Below are positions 31,863 through 40,299 of a DNA stretch of 64,000 bases, piece by piece; within the stretch, counting starts at the first letter, position 1, and each line of letters opens with the position of its first letter. The notes under the pieces were generated by a model. It was given only the letters and a program-made list of their open reading frames with translations. It did no database searches and was not told where the DNA came from. Origin of the DNA: a virus; the IMG/VR virus record IMGVR_UViG_3300047585_000208, positions 62,001 through 126,000 of that record. The stretch is one strand, 5' to 3'. Position numbers and translations under genes: made by a program.

Positions 31863-33142
31863 GCTTCGACTTGCTTGATCTTGAACAGCAACGAAAATGT
31901 TTTCATTACACGAAGCTTCAACCGTTATGGGCGGCTGATAATCATCGCAAGGGAAAACGCGCTCAAAGAAGTATTAAAGACGTGAACCTGACACACAAGA
32001 TATCCCTGGACGCCACGTTCAAGCAACGGCATTATTTTGCCCGCGCTGCTGGTACGTCCAGGTTTGTTTACAACCACGCTTTAGCCGAATGGAATCGTCA
32101 ATACTCGGCCGGAGGCAGGCCAACTGCTAACGCCTTGAAGCTGCAATTCAATGCGACGTACAAGGAACTATGGCCCTGGATTGAGGATGTTCACCGCGAT
32201 TGCCATTCCCAACCTTTTGCAGATCTTGGCAAAGCGTTCGGCAATTTTTTCAAGGGCCTGGCCAAACGGCCAGTGTTCAAGAAACGCGGTAAAAGCAGGG
32301 CGTCATTTTACGTCGCCAATGACAAGTTTAGCGTGCGTGGCAACACGGTGAGGTTGCCAGTGATCGGCAAAGTGAAGATGCGAGAAGCGTTGCGGTTCAC
32401 CGGCAAGATCAATTCGGCCCGCGTGGTTGAAGAGTGCGGCCAGTGGTTCATTTGTATTTCTGTGGACGTTGGTGAGTTCAGTAAGCCACGCACTGGAGAC
32501 AGCGTTGTGGGCGTGGACGTTGGCGTTAAAGTGTTGGCCACGCTCGACACGGGCGAACAGATTGAGAATCCCCGTCCGCTCAAGAAGGCTCAGAAAAGAT
32601 TACGCCGAGCAAACCGAAAGCTTGCCCGTCGCGTGAAGGGGTCGGCCAACAGGAATAAACAGCGGCAGGTTGTGGCCCGCATCCACCGCCGCATTCGTAA
32701 TATCCGTCACGATGTTCTGCACAAATTCACGTCGCGGCTGGCCAAAAACCACGGCACAGTCGTGATCGAAGACCTCAACGTCAAAGGAATGGTGAAAAAC
32801 CATTGTTTGGCGCAAGCGATCAGCGATGCTGGGTTTGGCATGTTCCGTCAATTTCTCGGCTACAAGGTCGTGATACACGGAACGCGGATTGTCGTGGCGG
32901 ATAGGTTTTATCCCAGTTCGAAGATGTGTTCGCGCTGCGGAAGAGTCAAGTCTGAGCTTTCACTCAGCGAGCGAGTGTTCATTTGCGAATGCGGTAACGT
33001 TATTGACCGCGACTGGAACGCCGCTTTGAACCTGAAACAACTAGGGGCGGCTAGCCCCGAAGTAACGCCTGTGGAGTCGTCATGGGGCGACAGTGAAGCA
33101 GGAACTACACCGCGAGCAGACTCACGTTTGCTCACAAGGTAG
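31859..33142 (+). CDS. tnpB: TnpB RNA-guided endonuclease, second copy
   Basis: 427 residues in the full frame. The recognisable protein begins near 31982 (NLTHKISLDATFKQRHYFARA); the first 40 residues match nothing I know and the start is uncertain because no SD is present. RuvC motifs: VVGVDVGVKVLATL, VVIEDLNVKGM, and IDRDWNAALNL, with zinc site CSRCG ... CECG between. All catalytic acids are kept. Clearly different in sequence from the TnpB at 1910, so the phage acquired it independently. Confidence 0.85.
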   Translation: MSFDLLDLEQQRKCFHYTKLQPLWAADNHRKGKRAQRSIKDVNLTHKISLDATFKQRHYFARAAGTSRFVYNHALAEWNRQYSAGGRPTANALKLQFNATYKELWPWIEDVHRDCHSQPFADLGKAFGNFFKGLAKRPVFKKRGKSRASFYVANDKFSVRGNTVRLPVIGKVKMREALRFTGKINSARVVEECGQWFICISVDVGEFSKPRTGDSVVGVDVGVKVLATLDTGEQIENPRPLKKAQKRLRRANRKLARRVKGSANRNKQRQVVARIHRRIRNIRHDVLHKFTSRLAKNHGTVVIEDLNVKGMVKNHCLAQAISDAGFGMFRQFLGYKVVIHGTRIVVADRFYPSSKMCSRCGRVKSELSLSERVFICECGNVIDRDWNAALNLKQLGAASPEVTPVESSWGDSEAGTTPRADSRLLTR

Positions 33143-33156
33143 AAAGCAGTTGAAAA

Positions 33157-33567
33157 ATGTTGGTAGTCACTGCAAGTCATCTTGATATCGAGAGTTACAG
33201 GTTTGCTAAACACAAGCCTGCTGGAATCATTAACCGGAACACCAAAGAGAATTGGTGTGTCCGTCAGACCGATACAGATTCCGCCCTTTCACCAAGGCAC
33301 CTTTGGACGACAGTCGAAGACCATGTTCATATCCCGGTGCATCAGTACACAGCTCCAGCTGGAACAGACGTACAGCCTATTGGGCTAGGGATCAGTATTG
33401 GCTGTACCGCTGTGAACGACTTCTACGCAGACTATAAAAGACAGTTTCCGGATGCAAGGATTATCCGACTTCACCTAGTTCTTGGGCACGAGCCTAAGCT
33501 CCGTGGAGGAGTATTAGCGTTTTGGGTAGGATTTGCCTTCCTTGTGGAGGGCGTCCGATTTGATTAA
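33157..33567 (+). CDS. Hypothetical protein
   Basis: 136 residues, not recognised, with no good SD (AGTTGAAAA before ATG). It lies right after the TnpB element and its true 5' end may have been replaced by the insertion. His-rich middle (DHVHIPVHQY) and the stretch GLGISIGCTAVNDFYADYKRQFPDARIIRLHLV. Confidence 0.5.
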   Translation: MLVVTASHLDIESYRFAKHKPAGIINRNTKENWCVRQTDTDSALSPRHLWTTVEDHVHIPVHQYTAPAGTDVQPIGLGISIGCTAVNDFYADYKRQFPDARIIRLHLVLGHEPKLRGGVLAFWVGFAFLVEGVRFD

Positions 33568-33575
33568 AAGGAGGA

Positions 33576-33632
33576 ATTACGAGCGTACCAATAGTCTCTG
33601 GTCGTTACTGGTGCACTTATCGCAGTAGTTGA
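33576..33632 (+). other. SD plus 18-codon frame without standard start
   Basis: AAAAGGAGG is followed at 33576 by ATT and an open frame of 18 codons that stops at the TGA of the next palindrome, exactly like true genes here. Either a micro-peptide with an ATT start or the leftover of a deleted gene between two cassettes. Confidence 0.25.
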
Positions 33633-33646
33633 GTAACGCATTACTC
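33631..33646. repeat. Dispersed palindrome, copy 18
   Basis: GAGTAACGCATTACTC followed by AAAAGGAG, SD of the gene at 33660. Confidence 0.95.
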
Positions 33647-33659
33647 AAAAGGAGAAAGT

Positions 33660-34058
33660 ATGGAAGCTGCAGAAGAAACTTTGAAGGAATTAAATGAAAT
33701 GCTTGCTGAAGATGATTTGACTGCACATGACCCGACGGCTGCCGCTTTTAGCGACTTGCGCGAAACGTCGGCACAGCTAAGGATCGCTATTGGACAGTTT
33801 AGTAACGTCTCTGTAGCTTATTACAAGCTTCATGACGAAGCCGCTAATGAAGGCGAAGTACCGGATTCGAATGTTATCCTTGAAGTCGATAATGAGCGGT
33901 TTCGAGTAGACAGCCTCTCGGCAAGGGAGGCCGCACTGTTTCTTACTGAGCGAGCTTTAGTAGAGGCTTTCCGACGAGTGGAGGAACTTAGCACTCGTGG
34001 TATGGAACTTTGTACTTTTCTAATCTCTGCGAGAGCGCCAGATGCCGAAGTTGCCTAG
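33660..34058 (+). CDS. Hypothetical acidic protein
   Basis: 132 residues, strongly acidic and helical, probable coiled coil. Not recognised. Ends 16 bases inside the next gene. Confidence 0.6.
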   Translation: MEAAEETLKELNEMLAEDDLTAHDPTAAAFSDLRETSAQLRIAIGQFSNVSVAYYKLHDEAANEGEVPDSNVILEVDNERFRVDSLSAREAALFLTERALVEAFRRVEELSTRGMELCTFLISARAPDAEVA

Positions 34059-34932
34059 TTATAACTTGCCAAGAGTGTTTAGGCATCGGCTTGCGCTTAT
34101 GGAGCTCCTGAGTGTTAACTACTCAGGATGCTCCTTGACTGGTAAGGATTTTGAAGATTTTGTTGAAGACGTCAGAAGCACTATTTCTGACAAGATCGTT
34201 TATTCGGCGCTATACGCCTCGCTCAGGGGGCTCGCTGGTGTTGAGCTTGATAAGCCCAGAATCAGCGAGCTCTCTTGGCGCATTGCTGGGAATCTTCCAG
34301 CTATACTTGCTGGAAAACCTGTAATAGTCTGGAACAACCAGCTTCAGGCAGAGTGGTGCCCTGTTCAGGTTACGGACGCTGTTCCGGGCATAGTTCAAGT
34401 AGACCAAGTAAGTTACGCGGCTGTAAGACTAGTTTGCTTTGTTATGGCCGGCTCACCGGCGGGGCATCTTTTTGAAAAGGTCTGGCCGGTTAGGCACATA
34501 AAAGCGCTACGTAAGGTGTTTGGGTTTGCTAAGTATGACAAGCAGAAGTACACAGGTGAGGTTCCAAAGCGTCCAGAGTTTCCTTTTCGGGATATTAGAC
34601 AACTCGTGAATTTGCGGTTCTTTGGCCAGTTTGAGCCAAGTGAACAAGCTATGTTGCTGCTTGCGGGTGTAGACACGTGCAGCAGTATGAAGGCCTGGAA
34701 TAAAAGCACAATGCTTTTAAGAGCCCGCAAAGGCTTTGAGTGTCCGCTTGGTTACTCAGTTAAAGAAGTCCCGTGCTATAGGTGCGAGCTTGGGTATGAC
34801 AAATGTCAAGCTGCTTGTCGCCCAACTACCCTTGAAAAAGGAAATTGCGAGAAATGTGGCTTGACGAATGTGTGGATAGATGCTAGAGTAACTACCACGT
34901 GTGTGGATTGTTCTAGTCATCAGTTGTTATAA
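34042..34932 (+). CDS. Hypothetical protein with C-terminal Cys-rich domain
   Basis: 296 residues. The N-terminal 215 residues are not recognised. The last 80 contain ten or more cysteines arranged as CxxC pairs (CYRCELGYDKCQAAC, CEKCG, CVDC), suggesting two or three zinc sites. Such a layout is typical of nucleic-acid-binding adaptors, but the core gives no clue. Confidence 0.6.
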   Translation: MPKLPSYNLPRVFRHRLALMELLSVNYSGCSLTGKDFEDFVEDVRSTISDKIVYSALYASLRGLAGVELDKPRISELSWRIAGNLPAILAGKPVIVWNNQLQAEWCPVQVTDAVPGIVQVDQVSYAAVRLVCFVMAGSPAGHLFEKVWPVRHIKALRKVFGFAKYDKQKYTGEVPKRPEFPFRDIRQLVNLRFFGQFEPSEQAMLLLAGVDTCSSMKAWNKSTMLLRARKGFECPLGYSVKEVPCYRCELGYDKCQAACRPTTLEKGNCEKCGLTNVWIDARVTTTCVDCSSHQLL

Positions 34933-34942
34933 GGAGCATAGT

Positions 34943-35428
34943 TTGCCAAAGAATCCTTATCGAGAGAAGTCGAACCACCAGCAGGCTGTGGAGCTTTTTC
35001 TTAAGGGCGCTGGGCACGATATCCCAGACAGGCCAATGCTAGCGCCCCAGAAAAAGTTGATCGCTCAGGTGAAGATTTTGTTTGAAGAGGCGCTTGAGCT
35101 GGCTGACGCTGTTGGGATCGACGTCCTGGTTGACGAGATTCCGATTACGAAGAACTCGCTTGAGTTCGACGCAGATATTAATGAGTCGGATTTTGTGGAT
35201 GTTGTTGACGGGGCTTGCGATGTGATGGTCGTCGCTACCGGGTTTCTTTCGCTGTGTGGGGTTTCGGATGTTGGTGTTCAGGCAGAGGTGGATACCAATA
35301 ATTTGCTGAAGCTCGATGGCGGAAAAATGAACGGGGCTGGGAAGTTTAAGAAGCCAAAGGGGCATCCGAGGCCGGAGCTGAAGGCTAGGCTGCTTGAGCA
35401 GGGCTGGCAGAAACCAATCGGCGAGTAA
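34943..35428 (+). CDS. MazG-like / phosphoribosyl-ATP pyrophosphohydrolase-like protein
   Basis: 161 residues from TTG at 34943 (AAGGAG upstream; an in-frame ATG at 34901 lies in the previous gene). Helices with LFEEALELADAVG and DVVDGACDVMVVATGFLSLCG carry the E-x2-E and D-x3-D metal motifs of all-alpha NTP pyrophosphatases; the end DTNNLLKLDGG ... GKFKKPKGHPRPEL is typical of the phage PRA-PH-like group. It would hydrolyse a nucleoside triphosphate to monophosphate; MazZ of some Z-genome phages belongs to this superfamily. TAA stop is inside palindrome copy 19. Confidence 0.75.
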   Translation: MPKNPYREKSNHQQAVELFLKGAGHDIPDRPMLAPQKKLIAQVKILFEEALELADAVGIDVLVDEIPITKNSLEFDADINESDFVDVVDGACDVMVVATGFLSLCGVSDVGVQAEVDTNNLLKLDGGKMNGAGKFKKPKGHPRPELKARLLEQGWQKPIGE

Positions 35429-35438
35429 CGCATTACTC
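35423..35438. repeat. Dispersed palindrome, copy 19
   Basis: GAGTAACGCATTACTC, contains the TAA stop of the MazG-like gene; AAGGAG of the next gene abuts its right arm. Confidence 0.95.
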
Positions 35439-35449
35439 AAGGAGCGGTC

Positions 35450-35659
35450 ATGGACGAACGGGGATTAAATAGCGCTGGCGAGCGGGTTCATACAGACGAC
35501 TTTGGTAATGAGTACGTTTTGGATGAACTTGGTAATCGTCGCCCGCCTATGTACACGAGTAAATGTAGCAAGACGGACGGTTTTACAACATACGACACTG
35601 ATCAAGGGCACTGCTGTCTTTGTGGCAACTTGCTGTGTCGAGGTAGTTGCTTTAAGTAA
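35450..35659 (+). CDS. Small Cys-rich protein
   Basis: 69 residues. Acidic N-terminal half and a C-terminal CSKTDGF ... HCCLCGNLLCRGSC, a likely zinc site. Not recognised. Confidence 0.55.
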   Translation: MDERGLNSAGERVHTDDFGNEYVLDELGNRRPPMYTSKCSKTDGFTTYDTDQGHCCLCGNLLCRGSCFK

Positions 35660-35670
35660 GGAATTTAGTT

Positions 35671-36183
35671 ATGTCATTAGAAGTTCTTATACCCGGTGTT
35701 AATGGTGGAGCCGGCATTAGGACCAATCCGAGTAGGGATTGTGCTTATTTATGGCCACAACTCGCTTACATGATTAAAGACGGGTTGGTGGAGTCCGCTT
35801 GGGAGCCATGGTATGAGCATTATTGTAAATCTCAAGGCATTACCGAGTGTGATCTTATGCACGCTCTAGAGTGCTTCTACAGGTTTATGGTTTTTAGCCA
35901 TACTCCAGAGATTGGCTGGACAATGGCTGATGCGCTTCGAGAGTCTGGTTTCCTTAGTTGCCCACAGGCCGCGCAACTTGTTGTTGTAGCGAAAGCTGGC
36001 CAATTAACTTGCGGAGCGTGGTGGTATGGCGCTCGCGAGCTTGTTCGGGATAATGAAGCCCCGTCTACTATTCGCAAGATGGGTGAGTGGGCCGAGCAAA
36101 CGCGACAGCTGTTATCTAGTTTGTGGAATGTTCAAATTAAGCAGCATGAAGCTGTAGCTGACAAGGCCCAGATGGTCGGTTAA
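35671..36183 (+). CDS. Hypothetical protein
   Basis: 170 residues, helical, with Trp-rich segments (SAWEPWYEHYC, CGAWWYGARELV). SD is weak (AAGGAA). Unknown. Confidence 0.6.
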   Translation: MSLEVLIPGVNGGAGIRTNPSRDCAYLWPQLAYMIKDGLVESAWEPWYEHYCKSQGITECDLMHALECFYRFMVFSHTPEIGWTMADALRESGFLSCPQAAQLVVVAKAGQLTCGAWWYGARELVRDNEAPSTIRKMGEWAEQTRQLLSSLWNVQIKQHEAVADKAQMVG

Positions 36184-36195
36184 GCAAGGAGCGCG

Positions 36196-36975
36196 ATGTT
36201 AACCGTAAATTCAGCATCAATAGAAGCAAACACGATAAAGTCGTTGTTTGCAATCATGAAGGATAAGTTTAGGAACTTTCCTAAGAACTACTTGGTTTTC
36301 GATGTCGAGACGACTGGCACGGTCTGTGGTAAAGATCTAATCACAGATATTGGGCATACGCTTGTTACTGACGGCGAGGTCACAGATAAGAATAGCGTCC
36401 TGTTGGACTGGACAAGACATGAGCGCGTGGACCAGTCGTGGCTGCAAGAGCGGATGCTACAAACAAAACGTTTTGTGGAGATCACAAAGGACGGGAGAAA
36501 AAGTGGTAAGACTTACCACGGTAGTTACGAGTTGTTGCGAAATGAGGGCGTTCCACCAGAAGACGCCTTGAAAGCTTATCGCGACATGTTTGAATCGACC
36601 CGTCGTGATGGGCTATTTTTTGTAGCGCATAACGGGATAAGTTTTGATTGTCCTTTGTTAGAAAATCATTTTGTGCAATATCTCGATCAGCCATGGGAGT
36701 TTGCTGATGGTGAGGTATTTGATTCCGGAATGGTGTGTAAAGCCACGCAGATTGCTATGACTGTCTGGCACGGTGAGTCGGTTAGAGAGTTTTCAAGAAG
36801 GGTAGCAGCTCACCGTATGAAAGGCGTGTTTTGGAATCTTGAAAATTTTGCAGTGCAAAAGTATAAATTGCAAGAGAAATACAATTTAGACGCAAGTCAG
36901 GCACATACAGCGCTTCATGACAGCTATGTGACTCATTTGCTTTTTAAAGAGTTGACAGCACAAGTCGCCGCTTAA
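36196..36975 (+). CDS. DnaQ-like 3'-5' exonuclease (DEDDh)
   Basis: 259 residues, AAGGAG upstream. Exo I YLVFDVETTGT, Exo II FVAHNGISFDCPLLE, Exo III QAHTALHDSYVTHLL: the D-E, D and H-x4-D of DEDDh exonucleases. As the polymerase already contains its own proofreading domain, this enzyme more probably serves DNA or RNA degradation or repair. The 30-residue start before the first strand is not needed for the fold; an ATG at 36256 is an alternative start without SD. Confidence 0.8.
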   Translation: MLTVNSASIEANTIKSLFAIMKDKFRNFPKNYLVFDVETTGTVCGKDLITDIGHTLVTDGEVTDKNSVLLDWTRHERVDQSWLQERMLQTKRFVEITKDGRKSGKTYHGSYELLRNEGVPPEDALKAYRDMFESTRRDGLFFVAHNGISFDCPLLENHFVQYLDQPWEFADGEVFDSGMVCKATQIAMTVWHGESVREFSRRVAAHRMKGVFWNLENFAVQKYKLQEKYNLDASQAHTALHDSYVTHLLFKELTAQVAA

Positions 36976-36997
36976 TTTTCACTAAAGGAGTATTTAA

Positions 36998-37669
36998 ATG
37001 AGGGTAGGAGCAGCAGAAGTAATTATTCTTGGTGGCAATGAAATGGCCGATGGCTATGTCCACCTAGAACACGAGACGCAATATACTTTGCGAATCTTGA
37101 ATCACTTTAACCGGCGCGTAGACGCTGAAGTCCGGATTGACAATAAGGATCAGGGCGCTTACCGCGTTGAAGCATTCCGCGCGATTCAGCTGGAGCGCCC
37201 GAGTCACGAAAACGGAAGGTTTACATTTTTCAGAGTTGGTACAGCCGAAGCCGCTCAAGCTGGCGCTGAAAAGATCGATAACCAAGACCGCGGCCTCGTT
37301 CAGGTCACATTCAAAGTTGAGAAGGCCCCCGTTGTCGTGCCAATAAGCAGACGTGGAGCTGGTGGCTCATGCGCCGGTGGTAGACCAGACAGCTGGGCCT
37401 ATACTGGTGGTGTGCGCGGTCAATCCATGAATTGCGCTTCATCGCTAACTTCTGGCGGTGTGCTCGGAGTTGCGGGGGCTCCAGCAGCCTCGGCCGGTAT
37501 AACTGGTCTCACAGGCCATAGCAAGCAATCCTTTGTCGAAGTCAAGGAGCTCGACTATGACGAGGCAGCTACTGTAGTAGTTACGCTCCGTCTCGTCGAG
37601 ACTACGAACACTGTTCGCGAGCTTGGTGAGGCTCACAAAGGTAATCCAGTGCCCCAGCCAGTTGGTTGA
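36998..37669 (+). CDS. Beta-rich protein, possible virion or surface protein
   Basis: 223 residues, AAAGGAG upstream. N-terminal 110 residues alternate strands (GYVHLEHETQYTLRILNH, RFTFFRVG, GLVQVTFKVE) in the manner of a beta-sandwich; a Gly/Ala/Ser-rich middle follows, then another strand pair. Not recognised by name. No signal peptide. Confidence 0.55.
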   Translation: MRVGAAEVIILGGNEMADGYVHLEHETQYTLRILNHFNRRVDAEVRIDNKDQGAYRVEAFRAIQLERPSHENGRFTFFRVGTAEAAQAGAEKIDNQDRGLVQVTFKVEKAPVVVPISRRGAGGSCAGGRPDSWAYTGGVRGQSMNCASSLTSGGVLGVAGAPAASAGITGLTGHSKQSFVEVKELDYDEAATVVVTLRLVETTNTVRELGEAHKGNPVPQPVG

Positions 37670-37683
37670 GTAACGCATTACTC
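37668..37683. repeat. Dispersed palindrome, copy 20
   Basis: GAGTAACGCATTACTC; TGA stop of the previous gene overlaps. Followed by a class II hairpin. Confidence 0.95.
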
Positions 37684-37689
37684 AAATTT

Positions 37690-37712
37690 CGGCGTAGATT
37701 ATAAATCCGCCG
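37690..37712 (+). other. Class II hairpin, copy 4
   Basis: CGGCG/CGCCG stem, 13-base loop starting TAGATT. Same distance from the palindrome as the other copies. Confidence 0.45.
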
Positions 37713-37747
37713 CATACGAATCATCGATTTTCAGTTGTGATTATTAA

Positions 37748-38371
37748 ATGAGCAAATCGCTGTTAGAGGTCGATCCAGCTGTTGTAGCTGAGAAACGTCC
37801 AGTTACAACTAAGAAGCTCATTCTTGGGTTAGATCTTGGAACGACTTGTGGATACTCGTACGGTTTTTATGTACCTGGACAACCTGCCAGCCCAACCTGC
37901 ATTGATAAGAATTTCGTAGGTAATTGGGATTTGTCAGCTGGGCCGTACGATTCAGGGGCGATTCGGTTCTTGCGATTGCGTTATTTTTTGTCTGCTGTCA
38001 GACCAAATGCGGTTTTTTATGAGGACGTCAAATTTACTCCTCCAGGCATTAATAAATTTAATGCCCACGCAATCCTTGCCCGTACAGCCACTTCTAGCGA
38101 GTTCATCGGCGCTCTTCGTGCTACGGTTTGTACTTGGGCTCATGAGAACGATGTCCCTTGTACAGGCTTTGGCATTGGGACAATAAAGCGCAGAGCTACT
38201 GCTAGAGGCCGAGCAGATAAAGAAGATATCATCAGAGCTTGCAATGAGATGTTTGGTACGACGCTAGATCCAGACGGGTATCAAACTACTGGTGTTGACA
38301 ATATAGCCGACTCAGCATTCGTTTGTCTTTTAGGATTAGAACAATATGCAGCAGGATTTTCCACAACCTGA
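37748..38371 (+). CDS. RuvC-like Holliday junction resolvase
   Basis: 207 residues; unusually no SD before the ATG. LGLDLGTTCGYSYG (D29), VFYEDVKF (E92), and GRADKEDI with GVDNIADSAFVCLLGLE near the C terminus give the four acidic positions of RuvC-type resolvases. It would cut four-way junctions left by recombination or before packaging. Overlaps the next gene by 26 bases. Confidence 0.82.
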   Translation: MSKSLLEVDPAVVAEKRPVTTKKLILGLDLGTTCGYSYGFYVPGQPASPTCIDKNFVGNWDLSAGPYDSGAIRFLRLRYFLSAVRPNAVFYEDVKFTPPGINKFNAHAILARTATSSEFIGALRATVCTWAHENDVPCTGFGIGTIKRRATARGRADKEDIIRACNEMFGTTLDPDGYQTTGVDNIADSAFVCLLGLEQYAAGFSTT

Positions 38372-39026
38372 ACAAGTAACTAGGCAAGAACTCCAGCCTA
38401 GCGACGGTCAACCTTATCATGTAATGCGTCTCTCAAAAGCAACCGGTCTAACAGACCTAGCGGAGGAGTACGCCTTCTTCACTACCGGTATACTGCACGT
38501 GCATGGCCGACTTGACTATGATCCAGTCGCGACTTACGTGCAAGAGTATCCAAATTGTTGCCCAATGCGAATTAATCTCCCGACTCCAGCCTTCAAAGGT
38601 CTTAACGTCGGCGATAACGACGTCTGGAATTACGTTATATTTGCCGTGCGTAAAGAAGAGTGGGGTGAGACCAACAAAAAGCTAATGCAGTACCTGTCTT
38701 ACCTTGGCATAGTTGACCGAAAGCGCAACCGCTATTCAAGGATGCTCGTACAAGAGCTCCCAATGCTCGATAGGCTCGCACTAGCGAGGAAGTCTGTTCT
38801 TCCATCTCCTTTGCCGTCCGTGAACATCTTTACCTTCGGCCTAGACGGTAATAAAGAGCGCGTCTTCTTTGAACCAGCTTTCGATATGCACCCAAAGAAA
38901 AAGATCCGAGTCGTAAAACTCGGACCAGACGAAGCTGGAAGACAATTCGCTGAACACATGCGGCAAAGGGCGTTCACTGAAGATAAACTCTACCCAGAGA
39001 AGCAGGAAATCGCCCTGGCTGCCTAA
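38346..39026 (+). CDS. Hypothetical protein
   Basis: 226 residues, not recognised. Contains strands around GILHVHGRLDYDP and CCPMRINLPTPAF and a basic C terminus. Its overlap with the resolvase gene suggests coupled expression. Confidence 0.6.
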   Translation: MQQDFPQPEQVTRQELQPSDGQPYHVMRLSKATGLTDLAEEYAFFTTGILHVHGRLDYDPVATYVQEYPNCCPMRINLPTPAFKGLNVGDNDVWNYVIFAVRKEEWGETNKKLMQYLSYLGIVDRKRNRYSRMLVQELPMLDRLALARKSVLPSPLPSVNIFTFGLDGNKERVFFEPAFDMHPKKKIRVVKLGPDEAGRQFAEHMRQRAFTEDKLYPEKQEIALAA

Positions 39027-39037
39027 AGGAGAAATTC

Positions 39038-39928
39038 GTGTCGGATAAAACAGCTCTTGGCGATCGAATGAAATGGTATGAGGGTCGCTACACTGAGCAG
39101 ACCTTCATGCCGTTTTGCCCAGTTATTGCGAGACTTGACGGTCGGGCTTTTCACACCTTTACGCACGATCTTGAGCGGCCATTCGATAAGCGGTTTTCTG
39201 ACTTGATGATTGAGACAACGAAGTTCCTTGTCAAAGAGGCTGTTGCGGCTTGTGGTTATACGCAGTCAGACGAGATTAGTCTCACTTGGCTTACTGAGGA
39301 CTGGACCAGTGAGATTTTCTTTGGCGGTAAGTTGCAGAAGATGAACTCAGTCTTAGCATCACTCGCTACAGCCTTTTTTAATACGAAGCTTAAGGCTTAT
39401 CTGCCCAACAAGGCAGAGGCTATAGCAGAAGATGCAACCAAGTGCCCTGTATTTGATTGCCGGGCCTTCCAAGTTCCAACAGTCTCAGAAGCCGTTAACT
39501 GTTTCATTTGGCGAGAGATGGACGCGACTCGCAACTCGGTTCAAATGGCGGTTAGGTCTTTGTATAGCCACAAAGACTGCGATATGAAGAAGACCCACGA
39601 CCTTATGGACATGCTTTTCCATAAAGGTGTTAACTGGGATGATTATCCGGCTTTCTTTAAGCGCGGAACTTATGTTCGTCATCGAGTTGTTGATCGAGCC
39701 TTCGCCAAGGAAGAGCTCGAAGCCTTACCACCTAAGCACGCTGTTCGGCAAAACCCTGATTTGCGGATTCGCCGAACGGTTGTGATGCAGGAGAACTTTC
39801 CGCCGCTTGCACGAATTTCAAATCGAATTAATGTTATTCTGCATGGCGCTGATCCTATTACGATTGCAGAGAAGATTTTTAAGGACGTGGACGATGAAGA
39901 TCAAGTTACATCTGCCTCGGCAGTTTGA
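39038..39928 (+). CDS. Thg1-like 3'-5' RNA polymerase (tRNA-His guanylyltransferase family)
   Basis: 296 residues from GTG, AAAGGAG upstream. Signatures: ARLDGRAFHTFT (D34), RPFDKRFSDLM, YTQSDEISL (D78-E79) and WREMDATRNSVQM, the bacterial/phage form of the Thg1 pattern. The two carboxylate motifs bind the catalytic metals. Thg1-like proteins add nucleotides to the 5' end of tRNAs in the reverse direction, in bacteria mainly for repair of 5'-truncated tRNAs. With the RNA ligase at 9351 it suggests a tRNA-repair capacity. Confidence 0.9.
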   Translation: MSDKTALGDRMKWYEGRYTEQTFMPFCPVIARLDGRAFHTFTHDLERPFDKRFSDLMIETTKFLVKEAVAACGYTQSDEISLTWLTEDWTSEIFFGGKLQKMNSVLASLATAFFNTKLKAYLPNKAEAIAEDATKCPVFDCRAFQVPTVSEAVNCFIWREMDATRNSVQMAVRSLYSHKDCDMKKTHDLMDMLFHKGVNWDDYPAFFKRGTYVRHRVVDRAFAKEELEALPPKHAVRQNPDLRIRRTVVMQENFPPLARISNRINVILHGADPITIAEKIFKDVDDEDQVTSASAV

Positions 39929-40169
39929 AGGTAAAGTCGAAGCCAAGGATAACACTTTGGTAATCGAGCCACACTTTGCTTTCGCGACCCAAGCTAAGAC
40001 AATCGCGTTTGTTGAGGTTGTGGATGATAGTGGCCAAAAGATCGTTCATTCTCAGCTTGTAGTCAGCGGGCGGGACGGGAAGCTCGTTGTTAAACCAGAT
40101 AAAAAAGTTTCGTCTGCGTTTGACGGTGGGCTACCGGAAGTGAAAATGGAGGCGCCTAATGCTGTTTGA
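39894..40169 (+). CDS. Small beta-rich hypothetical protein
   Basis: 91 residues from ATG at 39894, inside the end of the Thg1-like gene. Strand-rich (NTLVIEPHFAFATQAKTI, GKLVVKPDKKV). Unknown. Confidence 0.55.
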   Translation: MKIKLHLPRQFEGKVEAKDNTLVIEPHFAFATQAKTIAFVEVVDDSGQKIVHSQLVVSGRDGKLVVKPDKKVSSAFDGGLPEVKMEAPNAV

Positions 40170-40299
40170 GATATTTTCACCACAGCCTTTCCCTGCAGAC
40201 TATTTAACCATTGCCGATTATCTTGGTATTTTAGGTTTGCTGGGTATGTGGTTTGGCCTAATATTGTTCGTAACGAAGTGGTTAAGCAAAGATGAGTGA
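40159..40299 (+). CDS. 46-residue membrane protein
   Basis: GGAGG upstream within the previous gene. One membrane segment (YLGILGLLGMWFGLILFVTKW). Overlaps the next start by 8 bases. Confidence 0.5.
   Translation: MLFEIFSPQPFPADYLTIADYLGILGLLGMWFGLILFVTKWLSKDE

Larger units (their letters stand above)
31758..33150 (+). mobile_element. Second TnpB element, IS607-like remnant
   Basis: Consists of the HTH remnant and tnpB. The left boundary is put at the broken palindrome (GAGTAATG, 31753-31760); the right boundary is not visible and is set just after tnpB. No functional transposase is present. Confidence 0.5.

Noticed and set aside
37748-38371. Reading the RuvC-like gene as another TnpB
   Set aside because: It has the resolvase pattern (single short domain, no zinc ribbon, acidic C-terminal helix) and not the TnpB motifs.
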